The notes: generated by a model not told the origin, from the letters alone. Positions 1-10,144 are shown, counted from the first letter of the stretch. The stretch: 64,000 bases of DNA from CAJXJP01 sp963926055 (GCA_963926055.1 CAWUVK010000007.1:1-64000); one strand, 5' to 3'. Numbers and translations: made by a program.

Positions 1-1
1 T

Positions 2-1177
2 TTTGCGAGTCAAAATTATGATATACAACCAAATCATCAAAATATACAAAACGTTGTTTCTATTCTTGAAGCTCCTTCAAAAACAGAAACAAAAATAAAT
101 ACAAATACAAAAAATCCTGAAGAAAAACAGGAGGAAAAAATCGAAGATACAAATAAATCCGTAAAGAGATATACAAATAACCTCTCTGCAGAACGTGTCG
201 AAAATATGACATATCTTATCAGAGATGATGGCTGGATTCCCTATTATTTAGAACCTATTGATATTAATGATATTTATTCTCCTGCTTTTTATGGCCAGAT
301 AAGTAATCAATACAATCTAACTTTTGATAAAAAAATTACTGATATTTCAGCGCTAAAGATTGAATTAGAAAATTTTTTAGGTTTTAATTTAAAAGAAGTT
401 ATTGTATCAGGATCATCAGGAATTATGATTAAAATTGATAAAAGATTAACAGCTCAAGAAGTCGAATATATTAAAGCAAATATTTCTCAATTTCAAAATG
501 TTATATGGTCAGATATTAATTCTGGGATTTTACCAGAATATCAGACTCAATATTACATGGATTTATTAAACAATTCACTCATACCTGAAAAAGTGGAAAA
601 GACTCAACCATTATTTCACCCAGATTTTCCTGACTATGAAATTTTTGAACAAACAGAAATTGAAAATATTGAAAAAACAAAAGATAATGGTTTTTCTGAA
701 AATTATGATGTCTATGGTCAAAATTATATTCATCATTTTTATAAAAATTCTGGTTTTATACAGTCAAAAATTAGAGCTGATGGACTTGTTCCACTTATGG
801 AAAAAAAATTTAATCCACAAGAACCTTTTTATGATGCTATACTAGGAGTAAAACCAGGTGAATTTTATTTAACCACATTAGGTTCATCAAAAAATAATGA
901 AAATTTAATTGAATACTTCGAAAAAATAAGTGGATTAACTGTTAAAAATTTCGAAAAAGGGATATATTATGATGATGATGACCGAAGCTACGATATTCAA
1001 CTAGATCTAGAAGGAGTAACTCAATATGAGATATATTTAATACGTAAAAATATTATGGATAATTATAAAGATATATATCTTCAAAAAGATATTATAATTT
1101 TACCTGAATATAGAACACCTGAAATTTTAAATAGTTATTACGATTATATAGAAAATATGAGTACTATGGGAGATTAG
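2..1177 (+). CDS. Hypothetical protein with two repeated domains, 5' end outside window
   Basis: The frame is open from the left edge to a TAG at 1175, so the N-terminus is missing; at least 391 residues are visible. I do not recognise a family. The first 70 residues are rich in Asn, Lys, Glu and Thr and look like a flexible linker. Two similar blocks follow, each ending in ILPEYQT or ILPEYRT and then paired tyrosines, which points to an internal duplication. None of its roughly 20 glycines is encoded by UGA, unlike most neighbours, so recent acquisition is possible. A strong hairpin follows the stop. The low-complexity linker suggests a cell-surface or secreted protein, but no signal peptide is in view. 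Confidence 0.75.
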   Translation, partial: FASQNYDIQPNHQNIQNVVSILEAPSKTETKINTNTKNPEEKQEEKIEDTNKSVKRYTNNLSAERVENMTYLIRDDGWIPYYLEPIDINDIYSPAFYGQISNQYNLTFDKKITDISALKIELENFLGFNLKEVIVSGSSGIMIKIDKRLTAQEVEYIKANISQFQNVIWSDINSGILPEYQTQYYMDLLNNSLIPEKVEKTQPLFHPDFPDYEIFEQTEIENIEKTKDNGFSENYDVYGQNYIHHFYKNSGFIQSKIRADGLVPLMEKKFNPQEPFYDAILGVKPGEFYLTTLGSSKNNENLIEYFEKISGLTVKNFEKGIYYDDDDRSYDIQLDLEGVTQYEIYLIRKNIMDNYKDIYLQKDIIILPEYRTPEILNSYYDYIENMSTMGD

Positions 1178-1178
1178 A

Positions 1179-1225
1179 TAAAATAAGCATTTACTCAAAT
1201 AATGAGTAAATGCTTATTTTATTTT
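1179..1225. terminator. Bidirectional rho-independent terminator
   Basis: A 15-base stem around AAGCATTTACTC / GAGTAAATGCTT has A- and T-rich flanks on both sides. It sits between two converging genes and contains the stop codon of the minus-strand gene. Confidence 0.85.
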
Positions 1226-2989
1226 AACAACATGATTTTTTTGAATTTTTTCAATTCAATCTTGAATATTTTGTTTATAACAAAAATTATTTTCAAGGTA
1301 ATTTTGTGAAGCGTCCATATTTTCACATTTGTCTATCCAAAGGTAATTTCCTGATTTCTCATAACTATCTAGTGTGTAATTATTTCAAACTTGTGAAATA
1401 ATATCGTAAATTTTTTTATTTTCGTCAAAAAATACTAAAATTGGATATTTATATTGCTTATCTCATAAAATGAGAATTTCATCTTGTTTATTTATCAAAA
1501 CTTTTTTTGTTAAATATGGGAAATCTAAAAATTCAGCAATATTTTTTTTATATGAAAACAACATTTTTCTTGCGTGAAAATAATCATCTTTTGATTCATC
1601 TTGTTTATAATATTTTTTTACAAAACTTTCATAATTTTTCAAAATATTTTTTCAAAATCATAATTCATCAATTTGTATTCATAAATTATTTAAAACAATT
1701 GGTCAAATATCAAGAGTCGACATTGGTTCATCGATACTATTTTTTTCTTTATCGAGTAATATAAAAAGATTTTTTCTTTCATGTTCAGCTCAAATTAATT
1801 TATGATTTTTTTGAGTTCACATTTGTAAATGATCCGAAGCTAATACAATTAATGTATCTTTAAAATGAGGATTATTTTGGATATTTTCAACTAATTCTCC
1901 GATTAAAAAATCAGTACAATGCACCGCGTTGAGAATATTATTTTCTTCTTGAATATATTCAGGACAACTCGGAGAAACAAATCCATTTGGTCCGTGAGTA
2001 TCAAGCGTGAGTCAAAATAGTCAAAATTTTTGTTGTTTTTGTGCTAAGGTATTATATTTTTCTAAAAATATTTTTAGAGTCGTTTCATCATATAATCCCC
2101 AAGAATTTTGTTTATCATTTCAATAATAATCCTGTTTTCAAGACACTTCATCAAATTTATGAGTTTGATAAAATAAATTTTTTCCTGCAAATGTTTTATC
2201 AGCTCATCAAACATATGATAAGAAATAATCTTGCTGTTTCAAAATATCTCATATACAATTTGCTTTTGGATAAAATTGATCCATTCATCAAAATTCGTTA
2301 TTTCCTACAATTAAAGGAATTCCACATTGTGAAGATACCATTCATGCAATAGTCCAACCAGTTCCAGGCATTTGTCTGACATTATTAAATGAGGTATTTG
2401 CTTTGGATAATTTTTGTAAATTTGGAGTTAATCATGGAAATTTTTCATCATCCAAATATCCAATTTCTAAACTTTCTAAATAAATGTAAACAAGATTTTT
2501 TGTATTTTCTTCTACTTTATACTGTGAAGTAGTGATGAAATCTGAATCTAGTTGATTGAGATTTTCAGCATCAATTTGATAATTTCCATGAGTGAGTTCA
2601 TAAATATTTTTTGTTGCTGGATGCATTATAATTGCAAATAACATAAACAAACAAGTCAAAATTCCATTTCATTTTCACTTATGATTATGAGAGTATTTAA
2701 TTAATAACCATAAAAAAAGTATAGAAAAAATAGTTGATGCAAATCAAATAATAACTTTATCTATATTTCATTGAATATCCGCACCTGCAATTGGAGCATG
2801 TAAATGATAAATAACCGCATGATTTATTCCAACTCATGTAAAATTATTTGCGACTAAATATAAACCTGAAAAAAAACATAACACTAAGAAAAACCCCAGC
2901 ATTACATAAAAAGATACTCGATATTTATATGAAAAAAATACACTTATTCCAGCAAGTGATAATGAAAAAATTAAAAGTAAATAGTTCAT
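1214..2989 (-). CDS. OpgB/MdoB-like phosphoglycerol transferase (LTA-synthase family sulfatase fold)
   Basis: With UGA as Gly this gives 591 residues. The N-terminal ~150 residues hold several membrane segments; the rest is an extracytoplasmic sulfatase-type domain. NLVYIYLESLE (metal-binding Glu) is followed by PGTGWTIAGMVSSQCGIPL, very close to MdoB, with Thr214 as the likely nucleophile, then THGPNGF and ASDHLQM metal-site motifs. Family members move phosphoglycerol from phosphatidylglycerol to an envelope glycan or polymer outside the membrane. The acceptor cannot be told from sequence. Fifteen or more glycines are UGA. The gene follows corA on the same strand, with a terminator between them, so it probably has its own promoter. 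The start is the only ATG after an in-frame TAA; no Shine-Dalgarno is visible. Confidence 0.85.
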
Positions 2990-3051
2990 CAAAAGAAGTT
3001 ATAACTACATATTATTTGACAATAATAACCAAATAATGTTATTTTGCAAAG

Positions 3052-3101
3052 TGAAAAATTTTAAAAAACTATCAAAATTTTGATAGTTTTTTAAAATTTT
3101 C
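3052..3101 (-). terminator. Terminator after corA
   Basis: A near-perfect stem of over 20 bases (core AAAAACTATCAAAA / TTTTGATAGTTTTT) overlaps the last codons of corA and separates it from the downstream OpgB-like gene. Confidence 0.8.
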
Positions 3102-4005
3102 ATTTATTTTTTAAATACCCATAAATTCATATCATTATGAGAACACTAATTCACATAAAAATCATTACAAAATATGTGTGCGCCCAAGGAAGTGCAGCTA
3201 CATTCATTCCGTAAAAACTTGTTAAAAGTGTCAATGGTAGCATAAATGCCGAGAATATTGTCAGAACTTTAATAACAAAATTGGTTTTTATATCAATCAT
3301 AGTTTTAAACGCATCTTCAACCGAATCAATATATTCTGATAAAATATCAATTTCAGAAATGATAAGATCTAATTTATCTTCAAGATCTTCAAAATATACC
3401 TCCATTTCTCATTGATACATTTCATTAATTGCATTTTCGAGTTGTTTTAATACCAAAACTTGAGGTTTAAACATATGTTTTAACACAACTATATTTCTCT
3501 TTTTAATCATGATATCTTTTACCAAACCAGTATTACCTGTTTCAAAAACTTTTGTTTCTAATTGCCTAATATCTAGTTTAATATTTTTAATTACATTAAA
3601 CATTTTTTCTAACATCGCTTGAGTAATTTCATAGAGAATATATCAGGTAGAAATTTTTATTTCCATATGTTCTCATTCTACTTTTTTTTCTCAATAATTT
3701 TCAAAAATTTTATTTATTTTTGAAAATGGATAATCACGAAATGTAATTAAAAAATCTGTATTAAAAAAGATATTAAATTCGTTTATTTCATATACTTTTG
3801 TCCTTCTATTATACTTTGGAAAATTGTATACAACAAATGTATAATCCTCATATCTATCAACTCTTGAACGTTGATTTCACTCCAAACAAGCCTCTAAATC
3901 TAACTCATGGATATTGTATTTTTCTAATGTTTTGACGATATCATTTTCTCATAAAGATACTCAATCAATCCATTTTATGTCATCTATTTTTTGTTTTTTG
4001 AACAT
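3091..4005 (-). CDS. corA: CorA-type divalent cation channel
   Basis: 304 residues, the usual CorA length. The C-terminus has the diagnostic YGMN loop between two membrane helices, preceded by the long stalk helix. The basic C-terminal tail is typical. The channel imports Mg2+ (or Co2+/Ni2+) as a pentamer in the cytoplasmic membrane. Several glycines in the N-terminal domain are UGA, and the standard code would split the gene in three. The start ATG lies 27 bases after the alr stop on the same strand, so alr and corA may be co-transcribed; a terminator follows. Confidence 0.9.
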
Positions 4006-4032
4006 TATTAATTGTTTTGTGAATTAAAATAA

Positions 4033-5169
4033 TTATTCAACAATTCTACGAATATTTGGTTGAATTTTTACGAGTATTTCGTATGGACTCGTACCGGAAG
4101 ATTCAGCAAAATGATAAATATTATTTTTTGCTTTTTTAGAAATTGATAAAATTTCCACTTCATCTCAAATATGAATTTTTTCATTTCAGATTTCAATGGT
4201 AGATAAATTCATACAAATATTTCCTCGCATTGGGAAATAGTTTTTTCAAATTTTTACACTATAGTTATTACTCATTTTTCTTGTAAATCCTTCAAAATAC
4301 CCAAATGCAATAACTGCTCAATGAGAATCTTGCGAAAAACAATATGTATGATTATATGATATTCCAGAATTTGATGCAACTTTTTGTGTATTTAAAACCG
4401 TTGAAAATATTTCTATAGCTGGTAATAGTTTTTCAGCTTTTTTAAAATATGAATCTTCTCTACAAAAAACATTTACTCAAAAAAGTGCTACTCCAGGACG
4501 AAATGCATTAAAAAAATCATCTTCTATTTTTGCTACTCAACCTGATGCTCAAATATGTCTATATTTTGGATCTAAATCATAACTGACTATGATTTCATAT
4601 AATCATTTAAATTCTTCGATTTGTTTTTCACTCACTTCAAAATTTTCTTCATCTGCACTCGAAAAATGTGAACAAACTCATTCTAAAATAAGTTTCGAAT
4701 TCTTAAATTTTTCGCAGGCTAATCTCAATTCGTCTTCTTGAAATCATTCCCTATTCATTCACGTATTTACAAATAAATGAATGGTAATTTTTTTATTAAG
4801 AGATTCTAAAAAATTGAGAGTTTGAATATTATAAACACAAAATGTTGTTTGAGAAAAATCATAATATTTATAATTTTGGTTTCTTGTTTCTCATAAAACA
4901 AGAATTTTTTTTCAAGAATATTTTTTTGCAATTTGATATTCAGGAAAACTATCTACACAGATATATTTTCCAGAAGTATTTTTTAAAATTCCTGAAACTT
5001 CTTTGAGTCAATGACCATATGCATTTGATTTTAAAACTGGCCAAATTTCTCCATCTTTTTGCCACGATTGGATAATTCATAAATTATGTAGAATATTACT
5101 TTTATGAATTTTAATATAATTTAATGGTTTTATATCAGGTTTCACAAGATTTTTAAAAAAATCAATCAT
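4033..5169 (-). CDS. alr: Alanine racemase
   Basis: 378 residues, normal Alr length. VLKSNAYGHGL carries the PLP-binding lysine near the N-terminus. The HFSSAD and RPGVALFG segments and the C-terminal-domain tyrosine in ISYNHTY are in their usual order. The enzyme makes D-alanine for peptidoglycan in the cytoplasm using PLP. Many glycines are UGA, including GH-G of the PLP loop. The ATG at 5169 is chosen because Alr proteins begin about 20 residues before this motif; a farther ATG at 5262 would add an unrelated hydrophobic stretch. No clear Shine-Dalgarno. It is a sign that this reduced cell makes its own D-Ala and cross-linked wall. Confidence 0.93.
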
Positions 5170-5319
5170 AGAAAAAATATTAATTTTAATTATAAAATAT
5201 AATATGAATTTTAATAAGAAAAGAAAGAAAATTAATCTGAATTCATTTTCAGGCATTGACATATTTAAATATGACGTTATTATATTTTTACTTTCTATCT
5301 CAATATTTAGGTAATTATT

Positions 5320-5706
5320 ATGAAAATAATAATAGGAATTGCTATAATTCTAGGGTGTTTTATAGCTTATGTAATATGGCAAGAAAGAAAAACAAAAATA
5401 AAACGTCAGAACGAACATAAACAAATGCTTCAATTACGAAGTGATAATATTAAATATATAGTTGATTTATTAGATGAATTAAATATTAAATATCAAAACA
5501 AAAGATCAAGTAAAAAAATGGATGGTGATATACCAGGGACTGGATTAATACTGTATTTTAATGGATTAAATCTAAGTATATATATTATTGATCATACAGA
5601 CTTAATTCACTTAGAATATGAGAAGAATACATGTTCTCAATATATAAATAGTAAGAGTGATAATGAGAAAATAATTCATTTTCTAAAAGAAAATTTTTTA
5701 CAGTAA
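5320..5706 (+). CDS. Small membrane-anchored hypothetical protein
   Basis: 128 residues. One N-terminal membrane helix (IIIGIAIILGCFIAYVIW) is followed by a charged stretch, probably coiled coil, and a small alpha/beta-like tail. I do not recognise the family. No UGA codons among seven glycines. A weak AGG lies upstream of the ATG. It is divergent from alr and closed by two hairpins. Confidence 0.7.
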   Translation: MKIIIGIAIILGCFIAYVIWQERKTKIKRQNEHKQMLQLRSDNIKYIVDLLDELNIKYQNKRSSKKMDGDIPGTGLILYFNGLNLSIYIIDHTDLIHLEYEKNTCSQYINSKSDNEKIIHFLKENFLQ

Positions 5707-5734
5707 ATTTTATCTGTATAAAATAATTATTATT

Positions 5735-5766
5735 AAGTCTAGATTTATCTAGGCTTTTTATTTTTA
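5735..5766 (+). terminator. Terminator
   Basis: The stem AGTCTAGA / TCTAGGCT with a 4-base loop is followed by a T-rich run, just after the 5320-5706 gene. Confidence 0.65.
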
Positions 5767-5773
5767 AAAAATT

Positions 5774-5815
5774 AAAAAAAAAGAACTCAGAAAAATAATT
5801 TCTGAGTTCTTTTTT
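5774..5815. terminator. Bidirectional terminator
   Basis: The stem AAGAACTCAGAAA / TTTCTGAGTTCTT has A- and T-runs on both sides, between converging genes. Confidence 0.8.
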
Positions 5816-5875
5816 ATGCTTCTTCATTATCTTTTAAAGTAATCTATGTCAGGATAAAAATCCTTCATTTATTTT

Positions 5876-6055
5876 TTATTCTCCAGGTTCATCAAAATTT
5901 TCTGCTTCATCAATATTTGTAACTTTGATTTTCGCTGGTTGAATTTCTTGTTGACCGTCTTCTAAAGTAGAAACTCCTGAATAATCATATTGTTTTTCTT
6001 CTCCACATGATACTAAAATAAATATCATAGATATAAGTGTAATTATTTTTTTCAT
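5876..6055 (-). CDS. Small lipoprotein
   Basis: 59 residues. MKK start, hydrophobic stretch and lipobox LVSC-G give a lipoprotein signal with the lipidated Cys near position 17. The mature part is short, acidic and without a known domain. It lies 20 bases downstream of the pilin-like gene on the same strand and may share its transcript. Too short for homology to be decisive; the signal sequence is the evidence. Confidence 0.7.
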   Translation of the reverse strand: MKKIITLISMIFILVSCGEEKQYDYSGVSTLEDGQQEIQPAKIKVTNIDEAENFDEPGE

Positions 6056-6075
6056 TTTTATTTTTTATTATTAAA

Positions 6076-7344
6076 TTAATCTATTTCTCTGACAATATAA
6101 TTATCAAAATACAATTCTTCTCCAGCTTTTGGATCTCAAGTTCTGTAAAAAATACAAGTATATGATACTATACTTGGATCAACATATCAACTAATATCTA
6201 AAGATAAGTCATTTCCATAAGAATCTGATTCATTCACATACGCATGAATTCTAGTAAAATTATTTGGATCTAAAGTAATAGATAAGTTTTTACCAGCAGA
6301 GTTTACAGTTCCTCCATTTTGATTTATAGCTTTACAATAAAAATTTAATACTAAATCTGTATCCATAGTTCCTTTGACATCATAAATCATTTCATATTTT
6401 TTTTGATTATCTAAGGTAATATAACTATATTGACCATCTCATGCACCTTGTCTTAGCCAGTTTAAATAAAGAGAAGAGCTCGAACTGACACCTTGGTTTC
6501 TATCAATACTACAATCTAGTGTTTGTAAATAATCTACTCTGGTAGAATCATTTTCAAAACCAAGTTTAACTGATGCTGATTGTGATATACAACGTGGATA
6601 CTTGTCAGGATTACCTGGTTCCCCGCTATTTTTTACTGCTATATTTTCAAATGATTCATAAATTAAAGTTTTTTCATCAGTATATCATACTATTTGTTGA
6701 ACTGGATTTCTATCCATTGCAAAAATATAATTATTTGGATTACTTCATATAGTTATTCCATAAATTAATGTTCATGATTGATAAAATCATGTATTCTTAA
6801 ATCATTCAAAATCTTCAATTGCCCACCTTGGGATAAGTCCAGATATTCCATATATATCATTTGCTCTATAATTTCAAACGACTCTTTGAACTGGCACATT
6901 TGCAGGAATTTTTGCTTCAGAACCAAGCATATTCACTTCACCATATCTGTTTTCTAATATTCCTCAGATTTGACCAAAATTAGCTGTATTGTCACTATTA
7001 GTATATAATCAAACTATATAAGGTTTTCATGTGAATGGATCAAGAGGAGTTTCTCATAAGCCTGGTACAACTCATTGAGTTAATTCTCAAATTTTTACAT
7101 TAACAGTTCATGGGTGAACTTTATATGTAATATCTTGTAAATTATTTATTCTGAATTGTTTTCCTGCTGTAGAAGCATTTCAAATATTTCTTCAGATATT
7201 TATTAAATCACTGATTTTAGTTGCGTCTCTCGCATCATTTGTATATCATTGAAATGATATAAATGCCACTGTTGATAAAACTGATAATATTGTGATAACT
7301 ACTATGAGTTCCACCAATGTAAAAGCTGTTTTTATTTGTTTCAT
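6076..7344 (-). CDS. Type IV pilin-like / pseudopilin protein, long C-terminal domain
   Basis: 422 residues. The N-terminus carries the prepilin signature AFTLVELIVVITILSVL with Glu5 of the mature protein, right after a short basic leader. Prepilin peptidase would cut before the Phe (Ala at -1 here; the paralogue at 18564 has Gly). The rest (~380 residues) is far longer than a pilin and contains two parts: a variable Gly-, Asn- and Tyr-rich region, then a jelly-roll-like end (residues ~300-420) resembling carbohydrate-binding modules. Over 25 glycines are UGA. Likely a surface adhesin assembled by a type IV pilus machine, perhaps for attachment to a host cell; that role is inferred. Confidence 0.75.
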
Positions 7345-7444
7345 AAATTTTATTTATAAATAACATTTTAAATATAATTTTTTTTGATTCAATATCAATA
7401 TTTTTAAATAGACAGATTATAATTTTCTATAATAACAAAATAAA

Positions 7445-7473
7445 AAAAACAGATAAAATTATCTGTTTTTTTA
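7445..7473 (-). terminator. aspS terminator
   Basis: The stem AAACAGATAA / TTATCTGTTT plus a T-run (on the minus strand) comes directly after the aspS stop codon. Confidence 0.8.
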
Positions 7474-9276
7474 TTAATCTTCTTCTTTCACTAATTCTAT
7501 AGCAAGTTCAGTTAATTGTTCATCATCAATAAAAGCTGGAGCATTCATCATTATATCTTGAGCTTTTCCAGATTTTGGGAAAGCATATACTTCTCTAATA
7601 TTTGGTTCATCTTTTAAAATCATCATAATTCTATCCATACCGATAGCGAAACCTCCATGAGGAGGTACGCCGTATTGGAACGCTTCGTACATCGCACCAA
7701 ATTTATCTTTCACTTCTTGAGCCGTTCTTCCTACGAGTTCAAAAGCTTTTACAAGCGCTTCAACATCGTGATTACGAATAGAACCAGATAAAACTTCATA
7801 TCCATTACAAGCAAGATCGTATTGCACTGATTCTACTTCTAATAAATTTTCTTTATCAAATGCTGATAAACCACCTTTTGGCATAGAAAATGGATTATGA
7901 CCAAAATCAAGTTTTCCAGTTTCTTCATTCATCTCAAAAAATGGAAAATCTTTAATCCAACAAAATGCTAAAATATCTTTTTTAATAAATTCTCCTTTAT
8001 AGTGTGCATCTAATAATTCAGCTAAGTGAATTCTAAATTTCCCCATATACCCTTGAACTGTTCTTTTTTCTCCAGCACCGAAAAATACAGCATCCCCTAC
8101 TTCTAATCCAGTAGTTTCAACAATTTCAGCTAAATCTTCTTCAGAGAAAAATTTATTGAGTGGACCTTTTAATCCATCTTCTTGCATTTGAAAATATCCT
8201 AAACCAGCTGCACCGTGTTGTTTCACAAATTTTTCAAAATTTTTCATTTGAGTTTTTGAAAATACTTCGTCACCTTTTGGTACTCTTAAGGCTTTAATTC
8301 TGTTTTCATTTGTATCTGAAGCAATTGAAGAGAAAATTTCATTTGTAGATCTTGCAAAAATTGAAGCCACATCAACCATTTTCATTTCATATCTTAGGTC
8401 AGGTTTATCTGTACCATAAACTTCCATAGCTTCTTCATATGTCATTTGGTAGAATTTTTTATCCATGATAGTTTTACTAGAAACAGCAGGAACCATATCA
8501 AAGAAATAATCTTCTACTACTTTAAAAATATCATCTTGTTCAACAAAAGACATTTCACAATCAATTTGATAAAATTCACATGCATGTCTGTCCGCTCTTG
8601 GATCTTCATCTCTAAAACATGGTGCAATTTGAAAATATTTATCAATACCACCAACCATAAGTAATTGTTTATATTGTTGTGGCGCTTGTGGAAGTGCATA
8701 AAATTTACCTGGATGTAATCTTGAAGGAATTACGAAATCTCTTGCACCTTCTGGTGAAGAAACCGTAAAAATAGGAGTTTGAACATCTAAGAAATCATTT
8801 GCTGTAAACCAATTTCTAGTATGGTTTAAGAATTTTGATCTAAATTGAACATTTTCTAATGCTTTTTTTCTTCTCAGATCGATATATCTATGTTTATATC
8901 TGATTTCTTCATTTGCTAATTCTCCATGGTCATCTATTTCAAATGGAGGAGTTTTAGATTTTGAAAGTAATTCAACTTTTGATGTAATAATTTCAATTTC
9001 ACCCGTAACCATATTTGGATTTGCTTGACCTTCTGGTCTTGGTCTTACTTTCCCTGTAACTTTGATTACATATTCACTTCTAAAAGTATTCGCTAACTCG
9101 TGAGCTTCTGCATTATCTTCAGGATCAAAAACTACTTGAGTTAATCCATATCTATCTCTTAAGTCGATAAAAATAATCCCTCCATGATCTCTTCTATTTG
9201 AAACCCAACCAGAAAGAGTTATTTCTTCTCCAATATTTGCACTCGAAAGTTCATTACATGTATGTGTTCTTAACAT
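7474..9276 (-). CDS. aspS: Aspartyl-tRNA synthetase
   Basis: 600 residues, normal bacterial AspRS length with the GAD insert. The OB-fold anticodon domain comes first (SGWVSNRRDHGG). Class II motif 2 is CFRDEDPRADR followed by FYQIDCEMSF; motif 3 is GGFAIGMDRIMMIL. It charges tRNA-Asp with aspartate using ATP. Remarkably, none of its more than 40 glycines is UGA, whereas neighbours use UGA freely; this may reflect high expression and selection. No Shine-Dalgarno precedes the ATG. A T-box leader controls it. Confidence 0.97.
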   Translation of the reverse strand: MLRTHTCNELSSANIGEEITLSGWVSNRRDHGGIIFIDLRDRYGLTQVVFDPEDNAEAHELANTFRSEYVIKVTGKVRPRPEGQANPNMVTGEIEIITSKVELLSKSKTPPFEIDDHGELANEEIRYKHRYIDLRRKKALENVQFRSKFLNHTRNWFTANDFLDVQTPIFTVSSPEGARDFVIPSRLHPGKFYALPQAPQQYKQLLMVGGIDKYFQIAPCFRDEDPRADRHACEFYQIDCEMSFVEQDDIFKVVEDYFFDMVPAVSSKTIMDKKFYQMTYEEAMEVYGTDKPDLRYEMKMVDVASIFARSTNEIFSSIASDTNENRIKALRVPKGDEVFSKTQMKNFEKFVKQHGAAGLGYFQMQEDGLKGPLNKFFSEEDLAEIVETTGLEVGDAVFFGAGEKRTVQGYMGKFRIHLAELLDAHYKGEFIKKDILAFCWIKDFPFFEMNEETGKLDFGHNPFSMPKGGLSAFDKENLLEVESVQYDLACNGYEVLSGSIRNHDVEALVKAFELVGRTAQEVKDKFGAMYEAFQYGVPPHGGFAIGMDRIMMILKDEPNIREVYAFPKSGKAQDIMMNAPAFIDDEQLTELAIELVKEED

Positions 9277-9303
9277 AATTTATTTATTTTAAAATTATAA
9301 TAA

Positions 9304-9500
9304 TTAAAAAAGCACAAAAATATTTCTCATTTCTGAGGAGTATTTTTGTACTTTCGGTTCAAAATTAATTTGAAAGGTGCCACCTAAAGTGTTTCTTTAT
9401 TTTATTATTTTAACGAAGAATTTCGTCTTCGCGAGGTTCTAGTAAGATAAAAATCCGTTCTTCCCCGAAGCTCACAGTTGTTTGCTGTTCAAATGCTTTG
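9304..9500 (-). promoter_or_regulatory. T-box riboswitch (Asp) upstream of aspS
   Basis: On the minus strand the leader contains ACUUUAGG-UGGCACC-UUUCAAA (9373-9390), with a 3' partner UUUGAACCGAAAGU. This forms the T-box antiterminator: helix A1 (ACUUUAGG with CCGAAAGU), the 7-base bulge UGGCACC matching the UGGNACC consensus, and helix A2. The bulge N is C, which pairs with discriminator G, as in tRNA-Asp. The 3' arm AAAGU is also the start of a terminator stem (9304-9352; ACAAAAAUA / UAUUUUUGUG, then a U-run), so the two folds exclude each other. Uncharged tRNA-Asp would allow read-through into aspS. Stem I is unclear; a candidate GAC specifier lies at 9425-9427. Confidence 0.82.
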
Positions 9501-9506
9501 GTTAGA

Positions 9507-9533
9507 ATTATAAAGATAATTTTGAAAATGCAA
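9507..9533 (-). promoter_or_regulatory. Promoter of the aspS T-box leader
   Basis: On the minus strand TTGCAT (9528-9533) and TATAAT (9507-9512) are 15 bases apart. This would start transcription near 9500, at the 5' end of the T-box leader. Confidence 0.55.
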
Positions 9534-9635
9534 GAAGAAATTATTCTCAATAATATTTATAGCAACTTTAATAAAATATATTTTTTTGAATATTATGAGA
9601 GTTAAAAATTTTTATATTATATTTTATTTCGTGTA

Positions 9636-9690
9636 TTTGTAAATTATATGTTTGCAAAAAGTATATATATTATGAAATCAAATTTTTTAT
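9636..9690. repeat. Direct repeat, copy 1, flanking the DUF6973 islet
   Basis: About 55 bases sharing the core TATATGTTTGCAAA, then AGTATATATAT and TCAA..TTTTTTAT with the copy at 10832-10890, in the same orientation. It lies just outside the 3' end of the islet (9752-10793). Intergenic bases 9541-9635 are very AT-rich and show nothing else. Confidence 0.6.
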
Positions 9691-9696
9691 TTAATG

Positions 9697-9732
9697 AAAA
9701 AGTCAACGATATACATCGTTGACTTTGATTTT
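9697..9732 (-). terminator. Terminator of the islet
   Basis: A perfect stem AAAGTCAACGAT / ATCGTTGACTTT followed on the minus strand by T-rich sequence; it ends the transcript of the 9752-10144 gene. Confidence 0.8.
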
Positions 9733-9751
9733 TTTTGGGGATATAACATTA

Positions 9752-10144
9752 TTAATTTGTAACTTCATAAGTCATATCCTCGTTTATGGTAAGTGTAAAA
9801 TTATTTGCCGCACACATGCTAGTAACATCTCCATCTATGTAACCACATATATAATATTTATCCTGCTTTTGATTATTCAATTTGAATGATACATCGCCTG
9901 TTGAAAATCCTTGTTGGTTTATTAAAGAATTTACTTCGAACATATTAAATGATATATTTATTTCGTTTTCTGGCTCAATAAATATATCATTCCCAAGTTT
10001 TTCATCCACAACATATAAAGAACCTGTATGATTCATTTTACTGTTATTCTTTATTATAACATCAATGCTATCATTATAATCACTACAACTTACTATGAAG
10101 AATAATAAAAGAGATGTATATATAATCTTCAAAAATTTGTTCAT
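9752..10144 (-). CDS. Lipoprotein, unknown function, probably acquired
   Basis: 130 residues. The signal peptide ends in the lipobox FIVSC-S with lipidated Cys about position 20. The mature part is predicted all-beta, with a pair of cysteines near the C-terminus (YICGY and SMCAAN). No UGA is used for any of its six glycines, and AAGAGAAA lies 6-12 bases before the ATG, a weak ribosome site. It follows the DUF6973-like gene on the same strand after a hairpin, so the two probably form a unit. Family not recognised. Confidence 0.7.
   Translation of the reverse strand: MNKFLKIIYTSLLLFFIVSCSDYNDSIDVIIKNNSKMNHTGSLYVVDEKLGNDIFIEPENEINISFNMFEVNSLINQQGFSTGDVSFKLNNQKQDKYYICGYIDGDVTSMCAANNFTLTINEDMTYEVTN

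Noticed and set aside
5170..5262. Upstream ATG for alr at 5262
   Set aside because: It adds a hydrophobic segment foreign to alanine racemases; the ATG at 5169 gives the family's usual start.
8446..8699. Short frames on both strands inside aspS
   Set aside because: They are shadows of the conserved AspRS coding sequence.
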